From positions 1-19,385 of the forward strand of contig CANHUD010000015.1 in NCBI GenBank assembly GCA_947463665.1: a stretch of 19,385 nt of DNA, in the 5' to 3' direction. This DNA comes from Sphingobacteriales bacterium. GTDB taxonomy: Bacteria; Bacteroidota; Bacteroidia; Chitinophagales; Chitinophagaceae. Below the pieces are notes generated by a model, which was not told the origin of the DNA, did not search any database, and saw only the letters and a program-made list of their open reading frames with translations. The position numbers were made by a program, and so were the translations under genes. This document shows, piece after piece, positions 8,386-14,974 of the stretch. The first letter of the stretch is position 1. The number at the start of each line of letters is the position of its first letter.

Positions 8386-10596
8386 ATGAGGTGGTGGATA
8401 TGGTGGGTAGTATACAGTTTTTTATGTTTTTCTGCATCCGGACAAAAACGCTGGGATGGAGGAGCCGGAACAAATGCCTGGAATGATGAACAGAACTGGC
8501 ATCCAGACGGTGTACCAACCCTTGCGGATACGATCTATCTGGATGATTTCCAGATTGCCGGCCATTATGTTGTACGGTTACCTGCAGGAAACGGGAAAGC
8601 AGAGGGCTATTCACTACGCATTCGCCCGGCACAAAACCAGACCATCACTCTGGAACTGCCGGTAAGCTCCACTGCGGTACCAGCTCTGCAATTGATAAAT
8701 CCTGGAGAAAGCCTTACAATTGACAAGGGTGGTATTTTTATTCATGCTTCAGGCGCACTTTCCGGCAATCCGATTCAGCTGTCCGGTAAACTTCGTATAA
8801 ACAATGGGGGAATATACATTCATCGTACCCCGAGAGGAAACGCAGACCTTACTACCCGCTTATCCTCAGTCGCCGGCACGGAAAAAGGCATCTTCATGTA
8901 CGATGTTCCGGGAACGGCAGGCTATACGGTATCCCTATCAGGTAAAACATTCGGCACACTGCTATTCAGCGCCGTATCTGCCGGTAATTTAAAAAGTTAC
9001 CAGGCAGGAGGCAGCTCTCCCCTCCTGGTTAACGGAGATCTGATTGTTCAAAGTGGCGTCCGCTTCAGTAGCTCTCTCACCGCTGATATCCGCTTGAAAG
9101 GAGATCTGGTAAGCGATGGACAGGTGATCTTCTCTCCCGCTTCTACCGGCACCGTTGGGCGATCTGTACTTTTTGAAAGTCCGCAGGGAAAATGGCGCGG
9201 AAGCGGAAAAATTGAAACAGGCCAATGGTTCAGACAATACCGGATCGAGCCGCAGGCAAGGATAGATCTGGATATGCCGGTCATCCTCTCGTCTCCGGCT
9301 CATCAGTTCAATGTTGCCGGATTGCTGAACCTACAAACACAGGCCTCCGTATCCGGTACCGGATGTTTCAACGTGTTCGATCAGGCATTCCTCCGGATAA
9401 ACCAGGAAAACGGACTTTGCAGCACATGCTCAACATCGGCCATTCAGACAGATACGATTCGATTGAGCCAATCAGCCTCTTATTGGTTTTCAGGGCTGCA
9501 GCCTCAACAGGCTGGTGCAGATTTACCAGATACCATACAGCGTTTAGTAGTTGACAATCCGGGCGGACTAACCCTCAGCAGATCCATTCACCTTAAAGAC
9601 AGTCTTGTTTTGCTGCAGGGGATCCTTCATCTGGATACAACCTTCCGGCTCTCGGTCCGGGCTCCTTTCATATCACCTCCGGCATCGGACAAAACCGGCT
9701 GGATCAATGGAGTTCTGCGAATGAATATGAACGATACGGCACGTCGCCTCTTCCCATTGGGCTCTGTGAGCAGATACGCCCCTATACTATTGAAAGTACA
9801 CAATTCCAGCGAGAGCTTTGCGTCGCTTCGTTTTGTAGAAACTTCAACTGAAAATGCCGATCAATGGCCCTACTGGCAGATTCAACCCACAGATACACTG
9901 GTTAAATGGTCAGCCGGACTTATACCATACGAGTATGTTCAGAATAGCAGCACTGGAATTTTCAATTTCTGGTATAAAAAGACTGCAGACTGGCAGGTAA
10001 TCAATGCTCAGGCAAAAGAATGGCAGAACTGGCAGTTCTTTGAACCGGAGCAGCCCTTTGCTGGTGTATCCCAACAGACGCTCAGACAAGTACAGCCTGT
10101 TCTGCTAGATGCAGTAACATTTAATTTGAAAGGTCATGTCACAAGGGGAGAAGCCAACATTATCGCCGAGGGAAATAGCAATGAACCGGTGTACATTCTA
10201 AAAAGTTATGACGGAAGAAATTTTGAACTCAGAGACTCGTTTTATTTGAAAGGCTTTATTCGCTGGAAAGAGAAAATAAACCAACCCCTAGTTTACTACC
10301 AACTGATGGTGCGCATGCCTGCCGGAAACAAATTCAGTAACCTCCTGAGGCTGAGTGAGCCGATTCGCGAAAACTGGAAGCTATATCCTAATCCGGCCAC
10401 CCATAAAATTTTTATTTTTTCTGCAGCTCCATGCAGCATTCGAAAAATTGTAATTGTCCATTATTCCGGTAAAATTGTTCGGAACATTATTTCCAGCTCA
10501 GAATATTTGGACATAAGTGATCTGAGTACAGGCCTTTATACCGTTAGGATTACAGGTTGCGGGAAAACCAGTTTGCTACATTTTACTAAATTCTAA
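8386..10596 (+). CDS. Secreted T9SS cargo protein with type A C-terminal sorting domain, 736 aa
   Basis: A signal peptide (MRWWIWWVVYSFLCFSASG, probable cleavage around residues 18-20) leads to a large extracellular protein of unknown function. The mature N-terminus begins RWDGGAGTNAWNDEQNWHPDGVP, a motif often seen at the start of Bacteroidota surface proteins with repetitive beta-strand or beta-helix folds. The middle (about 90-560) is rich in short beta-strand patterns with no catalytic motif I recognise. Residues about 585-655 look like a degenerate form of the domain that commonly precedes the sorting signal (SYDGRNFE, YYQL). Residues 663-736 are a type A C-terminal domain: WKLYPNPATHK, a V-x-H-Y-S-G-K strand and the ending DLSTGLYTVRI...LLHFTKF. 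This predicts export through the outer membrane by the type IX system with removal of the tail. The TTG at 8365 is a worse start than the ATG at 8386. A terminator follows. Confidence 0.88.
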   Translation: MRWWIWWVVYSFLCFSASGQKRWDGGAGTNAWNDEQNWHPDGVPTLADTIYLDDFQIAGHYVVRLPAGNGKAEGYSLRIRPAQNQTITLELPVSSTAVPALQLINPGESLTIDKGGIFIHASGALSGNPIQLSGKLRINNGGIYIHRTPRGNADLTTRLSSVAGTEKGIFMYDVPGTAGYTVSLSGKTFGTLLFSAVSAGNLKSYQAGGSSPLLVNGDLIVQSGVRFSSSLTADIRLKGDLVSDGQVIFSPASTGTVGRSVLFESPQGKWRGSGKIETGQWFRQYRIEPQARIDLDMPVILSSPAHQFNVAGLLNLQTQASVSGTGCFNVFDQAFLRINQENGLCSTCSTSAIQTDTIRLSQSASYWFSGLQPQQAGADLPDTIQRLVVDNPGGLTLSRSIHLKDSLVLLQGILHLDTTFRLSVRAPFISPPASDKTGWINGVLRMNMNDTARRLFPLGSVSRYAPILLKVHNSSESFASLRFVETSTENADQWPYWQIQPTDTLVKWSAGLIPYEYVQNSSTGIFNFWYKKTADWQVINAQAKEWQNWQFFEPEQPFAGVSQQTLRQVQPVLLDAVTFNLKGHVTRGEANIIAEGNSNEPVYILKSYDGRNFELRDSFYLKGFIRWKEKINQPLVYYQLMVRMPAGNKFSNLLRLSEPIRENWKLYPNPATHKIFIFSAAPCSIRKIVIVHYSGKIVRNIISSSEYLDISDLSTGLYTVRITGCGKTSLLHFTKF

Positions 10597-10623
10597 TCGG
10601 CTCCAACCGAAACCAACTGCTGC

Positions 10624-10655
10624 AAATCCCGCCCCCAGGGCGGGATTTTGTTTTT
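10624..10655 (+). terminator. Intrinsic terminator of the T9SS cargo gene
   Basis: A perfect 11-bp GC-rich stem (AAATCCCGCCC at 10624-10634 with GGGCGGGATTT at 10638-10648) and a 3-base loop CCA are followed by TGTTTTT. On the minus strand only three T follow the stem, so it may act weakly for the convergent Fe-S carrier gene whose stop is at 10662. Confidence 0.92.
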
Positions 10656-10661
10656 ACCAGC

Positions 10662-11000
10662 CTATACGGCAAAACTCTCTCCACAGGCACAGGTCCTGGA
10701 AGCATTCGGATTGGCAAAATGAAATCCCTTGCCATCCAGACCATCGGAATAATCCAATTCAGTATTAAACAGATACAAAAGACTCTTCATATCCGTTACG
10801 ATCTTCATTCCTTTATCCTCATAAACCTGATCCATTGGCTGGATCGTGTGATCGAAATCCATTTTATAACTCAGACCGGAACATCCACCGCTTACTACAC
10901 TTACCCGTACGAAATGGTCAGCCAGTCCCTGTTCGGCCATAAGTTCCAACACACGCTGTTTGGCTTTTTCACTGATGAATATGGCGTTTTCTAATTTCAT
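10662..11000 (-). CDS. A-type iron-sulfur carrier protein (IscA/SufA/ErpA family), 112 aa
   Basis: A-type carriers receive Fe-S clusters from scaffold proteins and pass them to apo-enzymes in the cytoplasm. The three cluster-binding cysteines of the family are present: C40 in SGGCSGLSY and C104/C106 in the ending SRTCACGESF. The stretch GFHFANPNA just before the last motif is also typical, and the length is normal for the family. No isc or suf genes surround it, so I do not assign it specifically to IscA, SufA or ErpA. It is divergent from the methylmalonyl-CoA epimerase gene. A TACCTTTG promoter element ends only 4 bases before the ATG, which suggests a leaderless or nearly leaderless transcript. 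Confidence 0.93.
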   Translation of the reverse strand: MKLENAIFISEKAKQRVLELMAEQGLADHFVRVSVVSGGCSGLSYKMDFDHTIQPMDQVYEDKGMKIVTDMKSLLYLFNTELDYSDGLDGKGFHFANPNASRTCACGESFAV

Positions 11001-11004
11001 GGTT

Positions 11005-11038
11005 CAAAGGTACATTTTTCAGGAAATTGAATGGTCAA
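11005..11038 (-). promoter_or_regulatory. Candidate promoter of the Fe-S carrier gene
   Basis: On the minus strand TTG (11038-11036) and TACCTTTG (11012-11005) are 23 bases apart, matching the Bacteroidota pattern TTG-N17-23-TAnnTTTG. The -7 element ends 4 bases before the ATG, so initiation would fall on or beside the start codon. Confidence 0.5.
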
Positions 11039-11080
11039 TGGCTGATAACCACTATTTCTGTGAATTGACAGCTGTTTTCC

Positions 11081-11088
11081 TAGATTTG
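11081..11088 (+). promoter_or_regulatory. Candidate -7 promoter element for mce
   Basis: TAGATTTG matches TAnnTTTG exactly and ends 17 bases before the ATG of the epimerase gene. The closest TTG upstream is only 13 bases away (11065-11067), so the -33 element is uncertain. Confidence 0.42.
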
Positions 11089-11105
11089 TACTAAATAATT
11101 TCCCT

Positions 11106-11510
11106 ATGCTTCGGGTAGAACACATTGGAATTGCCGTCAACAGCCTTGCAGAGGCCATACCCATATACGAAGCCCTGCTGGGGTCCCCCTGCTACAAAAA
11201 GGAAACCGTAACCACCGAAAAGGTAGAAACTGCTTTTTTTCAAAAAGGTGAAACCAAGATCGAGTTGCTGGAAAGTCTGACAAATACAGGCGTAATTGCC
11301 CGTTTTATTGAAAAGAAAGGGGAAGGTCTTCACCATATTGCCTTTGAGGTGGAAGACATCCGCGCAGAGATGCAACGGTTAAAAAATGAAGGATTTACAT
11401 TACTGTCGGAAGAACCCAAACCCGGAGCGGATCAGAAACTCATTTGTTTCGTTCATCCCAAATCCGCTCATGGCGTACTGGTTGAATTGTGTCAGTCGGT
11501 CTACCCCTAG
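11106..11510 (+). CDS. mce: Methylmalonyl-CoA epimerase, 134 aa
   Basis: This VOC-fold metalloenzyme interconverts (2R)- and (2S)-methylmalonyl-CoA, linking propionyl-CoA and succinyl-CoA metabolism with the adenosylcobalamin-dependent methylmalonyl-CoA mutase. Two glyoxalase-like beta-alpha-beta-beta-beta modules are visible: the first starts VEHIGIAV (metal ligand H6) and contains TKIELLE (50-56), the second contains GLHHIAFEVEDI (74-85, His pair) and HGVLVELCQ (122-130, E127). Length and motifs suit the epimerase better than lactoylglutathione lyase. No mutase gene is in the window. It converges with rnc; the two TAG stop codons overlap within CTAG at 11507-11510. Confidence 0.95.
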   Translation: MLRVEHIGIAVNSLAEAIPIYEALLGSPCYKKETVTTEKVETAFFQKGETKIELLESLTNTGVIARFIEKKGEGLHHIAFEVEDIRAEMQRLKNEGFTLLSEEPKPGADQKLICFVHPKSAHGVLVELCQSVYP

Positions 11511-12226
11511 ATACCCAGCTTTTCAACGGCCAGCTGTGCAGCGATTTGCGACGCATCTTTTTTATTGAATGCCTTGCCTTCTGAAACCAGCTCTCCGTTT
11601 ACCATAGCTCCGATTCGAAACAGTCGCCTCCCTCCTTCCATTCGTTCTTCCAGCGTCTCAAATTCCAGCAGTTTCCCATTTTTATTTGCCCATCCGTACA
11701 GCCTGTTCTTGTGATTGATCTCCAGGCTTTCCAGATCATCTACAAACATATGGGGAGATACGATTTGCTGATGTACCCAGCGCTTGGTCTTTTCGTATCC
11801 TTTATCCAGATAAATAGCGCCCACCAGTGCTTCCAGCGTATTGCCAAAAATCTGGCTGGCCTTTAAGGAATTATCACTCTTGTTGTAAAGCGTGATCTTT
11901 TTTATTCCCATTTTAACAGCAATGTCATTCAGCGTCTGGCGATTGACCATTTTGCTGCGCATTTCTGTCAAAAAACCCTCTCCTTTGTATGGATAACGTT
12001 TAAACAGATAATCAGCTACAATGCCACTGAGAACGGCATCTCCCAGGTATTCCAGGCGCTCATTGTTCTCATCTGCATGTTCTTTTATGGAACGATGGCT
12101 AAGGGCTGTGAGGTAAAGATTCAGCCTTCCGGGTAAAAATCCAAGAACGTTGTACAATTCCTGGTAATAAGCCCTTTTCGACTTATCAATCCACAGCAGA
12201 CGGAACCATAAGGGCGCAGGAAACAT
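11507..12226 (-). CDS. rnc: Ribonuclease III, 239 aa
   Basis: RNase III cuts double-stranded RNA during rRNA and mRNA processing. The nuclease domain (about 20-160) contains the signature NERLEYLGDAVLS (55-67) with E56, E59 and D63, and the second active-site segment GNTLEALVGAIYLD (128-141) with E132. The position expected to hold the metal-binding Asp of E. coli (D114) is N129 here. The double-stranded RNA-binding domain follows (about 170-239): NHKNRLYGWANK, FRIGAMVNGELVSEGKAFNKKDASQIAAQLAVEKL. It follows acpP and fabF, the classical order, 71 bases after fabF. A TACATTTG promoter element ends 5 bases before the ATG, so it may also have its own, nearly leaderless transcript. Its stop overlaps that of mce. 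Confidence 0.96.
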   Translation of the reverse strand: MFPAPLWFRLLWIDKSKRAYYQELYNVLGFLPGRLNLYLTALSHRSIKEHADENNERLEYLGDAVLSGIVADYLFKRYPYKGEGFLTEMRSKMVNRQTLNDIAVKMGIKKITLYNKSDNSLKASQIFGNTLEALVGAIYLDKGYEKTKRWVHQQIVSPHMFVDDLESLEINHKNRLYGWANKNGKLLEFETLEERMEGGRRLFRIGAMVNGELVSEGKAFNKKDASQIAAQLAVEKLGI

Positions 12227-12231
12227 ATGGC

Positions 12232-12239
12232 CAAATGTA
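12232..12239 (-). promoter_or_regulatory. Candidate -7 promoter element for rnc
   Basis: On the minus strand TACATTTG matches TAnnTTTG exactly in the 71-base fabF-rnc gap and ends 5 bases before the ATG. I see no TTG at the usual distance upstream, so this is tentative. Confidence 0.35.
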
Positions 12240-12297
12240 CTGACTAAATAAGAAATAATGTAATCCTTTCCCTACCCTGAAGCAGCAGTAGCATGCT

Positions 12298-13554
12298 TTA
12301 ACTACCCTTGAATTTTTTAACGATAACGGATGCGTTGTGCCCGCCAAACCCAAAGGTATTGCTCAGGGCTGCATTCACCGTACGTTTCTGCGGTGTAGTG
12401 AACGTGAAATTCAATTTTGGATCCAGTTCCGGATCATCAGTGAAATGGTTGATGGTAGGCGGTACAATATCATGAACCACCGCATATACGCAGGCAATGG
12501 CTTCAATGGCACCTGCTGCTCCCAGCAAATGTCCTGTCATCGACTTTGTGGAACTGATGTTCAGGTTGTAGGCATGATCCCCAAATACATTCAGGATAGC
12601 CTTCGTTTCAGCGATATCTCCCAGCGGAGTAGACGTTCCATGTACGTTGATGTAATCCACATCTGTTGGCTGCATACCGGCGTCTGCAAGAGTCTGACGC
12701 ATAACATTGAGTGCCCCCAGACCTTCAGGATGAGGAGCAGTGATGTGATGGGCATCTGCTGTAGCACCACCGCCGGCTACTTCACAGTAAATATGTGCCC
12801 CTCTGGCCAAAGCATGCTCCAGTTCTTCCAGCACCAGCATACCGGCGCCTTCACCCATTACAAACCCATCCCGGTCTTTGTCAAACGGACGGGAAGCTGT
12901 TTTGGGATCATCGTTCCGCTCACTGAGTGCCTTCATGGCATTGAAACCGGCTACACCGGACTGAGAAATCACTGCTTCACTACCACCGGCCAGGATAATA
13001 TCTGCCTTACCCATTCGAATCCAGTTAAAGGCTTCAATAACCGCATGTGTAGAGGAGGCACAGGCGCTTACCACGGCGAAGTTAGGTCCCCGAAAACCAT
13101 GGCGCATGGAGATCTGCCCTGCGGCAATATCCAGGATCATTTTCGGGATGAAAAAAGGGTTGAAACGGGGTGTACCATCCCCTTTGGCAAAATTGATGAC
13201 TTCCTCCTGGAACGTGATCAATCCGCCGATACCACTGGAAAAGATCACACCGATGCGGTCCGGATCCATAGTTTCCTTGGAAATACCTGCATCTTTTACG
13301 GCTTCATCGCTCACGATCAGTCCGAACTGGGTGAAACGATCGATCTTTCTTGCCTCTTTTCGGTCCAGATACTGGGTTGCATCAAAGTTTTTCACTTCGC
13401 AGGCAAACCGGGTCCTGAACTTCTCAGCATCGAACTGGGTAATGAAATCAGCGCCTGACGTGCCAGCGAGCAATCCGTCCCAATAAGCTTGTGCCGTATT
13501 GCCCACTGGAGTCAGTGCGCCGATTCCCGTTACTACTACTCTTTTCAGATTCAT
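12298..13554 (-). CDS. fabF: 3-oxoacyl-[ACP] synthase II, 418 aa
   Basis: FabF condenses malonyl-ACP with acyl-ACP during fatty acid elongation. The thiolase-fold Cys-His-His triad is visible: C165 in VVSACASSTH, H305 in NVHGTSTP and H342 in STKSMTGHLLGAAGAIE, with K337 in the same segment. The N-terminus MNLKRVVVTGIGALTPVG, the GEGAGMLVLE stretch and the C-terminal NTFGFGGHNAS motif confirm the KAS I/II group, and the length is normal. It starts 27 bases after acpP, whose product is its substrate carrier, so the two surely share a transcript. The third gene of the cluster is rnc. KAS II rather than KAS I is chosen from the acpP-fabF-rnc context. Confidence 0.96.
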   Translation of the reverse strand: MNLKRVVVTGIGALTPVGNTAQAYWDGLLAGTSGADFITQFDAEKFRTRFACEVKNFDATQYLDRKEARKIDRFTQFGLIVSDEAVKDAGISKETMDPDRIGVIFSSGIGGLITFQEEVINFAKGDGTPRFNPFFIPKMILDIAAGQISMRHGFRGPNFAVVSACASSTHAVIEAFNWIRMGKADIILAGGSEAVISQSGVAGFNAMKALSERNDDPKTASRPFDKDRDGFVMGEGAGMLVLEELEHALARGAHIYCEVAGGGATADAHHITAPHPEGLGALNVMRQTLADAGMQPTDVDYINVHGTSTPLGDIAETKAILNVFGDHAYNLNISSTKSMTGHLLGAAGAIEAIACVYAVVHDIVPPTINHFTDDPELDPKLNFTFTTPQKRTVNAALSNTFGFGGHNASVIVKKFKGS

Positions 13555-13581
13555 ATAAAAACCTAACCGATGGACGGACGA

Positions 13582-13818
13582 TTATTTAGCGTGCTCCTCC
13601 AGATATGCAACAGCCTGACCTACAGTGGTGATGGTCTCAGCCTGCTCGTCAGGTATGGAAATGTTGAACTCTTTCTCGAACTCCATGATCAGTTCCACTG
13701 TGTCCAGTGAATCTGCACCGAGGTCGTTCGTGAAGGAAGCTTCCGGAGTAACTTCTGCTTCGTCAACTCCCAGTTTGTCAACAATGATTTTCTTAACTCT
13801 TGTTGCAATGTCAGACAT
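13582..13818 (-). CDS. acpP: Acyl carrier protein, 78 aa
   Basis: ACP carries growing acyl chains on a phosphopantetheine arm. The attachment site is S37 in LGADSLDTVELIMEFE, with the usual acidic helix II after it. The protein is small, very acidic and of standard length, starting MSDIATRVKKIIVDKLGV. It heads the acpP-fabF-rnc set and has a well-formed promoter upstream. Being first and having its own strong-looking promoter fits the high amount of ACP that cells need. Confidence 0.97.
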   Translation of the reverse strand: MSDIATRVKKIIVDKLGVDEAEVTPEASFTNDLGADSLDTVELIMEFEKEFNISIPDEQAETITTVGQAVAYLEEHAK

Positions 13819-13846
13819 GATTTTAATATTTGGTTATTACTGGCTG

Positions 13847-13875
13847 CAAAAATATAGTTTTTGCCATAAAAACAA
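13847..13875 (-). promoter_or_regulatory. Promoter of acpP-fabF(-rnc)
   Basis: On the minus strand TTG (13875-13873) is followed after exactly 18 bases by TATTTTTG (13854-13847). This fits the Bacteroidota consensus TTG-N17-23-TAnnTTTG well. The -7 element ends 28 bases before the acpP ATG, leaving a short AT-rich leader of roughly 20-25 bases. The surrounding gap is strongly AT-rich. Confidence 0.65.
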
Positions 13876-13945
13876 TCTTTTATACCAGTAATGATATTTT
13901 AAGCTGTTTTTATTTATTTTAACGGGATTCAACTTATTTTTCGTT

Positions 13946-14374
13946 ATGCCTATCCGAATGCTTGATTATCAGAGTCCGGAATACGACCAGATGGTGGCAC
14001 TCCGGTATGAGGTACTCCGAAAACCACTGGGATTACAGTTTTCCCCGGATGAACTGGCCCGGGATGCCAACGATATCCTCATCGGCGCTTTTGATGAGGA
14101 GGAGATTCTCGCCTGTTGCATCCTCACCAATGCCGGAGAAAAAATCTGCCGCCTCCGCCAGATGGCCGTCCGAAATTCGCTTCAGGGCAAAGGAATCGGA
14201 GCCAATGTACTGGCATTTACTGAAACGATTGCCCGGGAAAAAGGATTTAAATCACTGTATATGCATGCGCGCAAAGCTGCACAGGGTTTCTATGAAAAGC
14301 TGGGCTACCAGGTCTGCAGCGATGAATTTGAAGAGGTATCCATCCCGCATGTGGAGATGAAAAAAAATCTCTGA
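13946..14374 (+). CDS. GNAT-family N-acetyltransferase, 142 aa
   Basis: GNAT enzymes transfer an acyl group from acyl-CoA to an amine; the substrate here is unknown. The acetyl-CoA pyrophosphate-binding motif A is RQMAVRNSLQGKGIGANVLAF region, with Q80-G81-x-G83-x-G85 as the key residues, and motif B contains ARKAAQGFYEKLGY (108-121) near the C-terminus. The N-terminal YEVLRKPLGL is typical of a small bacterial GNAT subgroup. The protein is complete and of normal length. It starts 127 bases from the divergent acpP gene and ends 4 bases from the convergent YcxB-like gene, with no terminator hairpin between them. No Shine-Dalgarno sequence is visible. Confidence 0.88.
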   Translation: MPIRMLDYQSPEYDQMVALRYEVLRKPLGLQFSPDELARDANDILIGAFDEEEILACCILTNAGEKICRLRQMAVRNSLQGKGIGANVLAFTETIAREKGFKSLYMHARKAAQGFYEKLGYQVCSDEFEEVSIPHVEMKKNL

Positions 14375-14378
14375 CTGT

Positions 14379-14861
14379 CTATTTCTTCCCTTTTATACCT
14401 GTTTTCATCCAGATTCTGGCCTGGTGCAGTGCATCATCGTTCTCAAAAACATCTTTGGGAACAAGAAAAAAAGAACGGGTATCGAAATACAAATGAAAAA
14501 AACCGGGCGTTTCGATCACATCACTGAATTCACGCCAGGCCCATATTTTTTGAGTTGCACCGGTTTCAATCCCGAAATGATGCTCCTCGATCAGCACATC
14601 GAAGGTATCCCGGAATGTCCTGGATTTCCGGTAGATGGTCCAGGGCAGCCAGAGCCAGAAAGCACCCATCATGGCAATCCATAATACAGAACTCATCAGA
14701 AAAGGGAGTGGAGTGATCCACTTGAGGTAAAACAAAACGGCCGAAATCAGGGCAAATACATTCACAAGGATCATCATGAGCTTAATCTCCCGCCTGCTGA
14801 TAAAATGATATCTCAGTGCCTGCAAAACCTGTGGTTTCTTATATGTGATGTGTACTTTCAT
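14379..14861 (-). CDS. YcxB-like membrane protein of unknown function, 160 aa
   Basis: The protein has two adjacent membrane segments (about 28-48 and 53-76) followed by a cytoplasmic C-terminal domain that resembles the YcxB-like domain: a stretch FDVLIEEHHFGIETGATQKIWAWREFSDV (87-115), then FFLVPKDVFE (131-140). Proteins of this type have no established function. The frame is open upstream to 14948, but that start would run through the nrdJ terminator. The ATG at 14861 has a purine run (GGGGGA) at a suitable distance and begins with the usual short N-terminal strand, so I prefer it. The assignment to the family is by pattern only. Confidence 0.75.
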   Translation of the reverse strand: MKVHITYKKPQVLQALRYHFISRREIKLMMILVNVFALISAVLFYLKWITPLPFLMSSVLWIAMMGAFWLWLPWTIYRKSRTFRDTFDVLIEEHHFGIETGATQKIWAWREFSDVIETPGFFHLYFDTRSFFLVPKDVFENDDALHQARIWMKTGIKGKK

Positions 14862-14913
14862 GTGCTTGATTCCCCCGTTAGAATAGGCCGGCAAGTTAGT
14901 CAAATGCCCGGCA

Positions 14914-14942
14914 TAAAAAAAGTCCCCGTAAAAACGGGGACT
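14914..14942 (-). terminator. Intrinsic terminator of nrdJ
   Basis: Read on the minus strand, a perfect 9-bp stem AGTCCCCGT / ACGGGGACT (14942-14934 with 14929-14921) and a 4-base loop TTTT are followed by seven T (14920-14914). It lies 32 bases after the nrdJ stop codon and before the YcxB-like gene, so the two minus-strand genes should be separate transcripts. Confidence 0.9.
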
Positions 14943-14974
14943 GATCAATATAAATGATTGGCTCTAGAAAACAA

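Noticed and set aside
12337..13458. Long open frame (373 codons) on the plus strand opposite fabF
   Set aside because: It is a shadow of the well-supported fabF frame, has a Cys/His/Arg-rich composition with no family motif, and lacks a promoter or ribosome-binding site.
14862..14948. Longer N-terminus for the YcxB-like protein
   Set aside because: It would begin inside the nrdJ terminator hairpin and adds residues without family resemblance.
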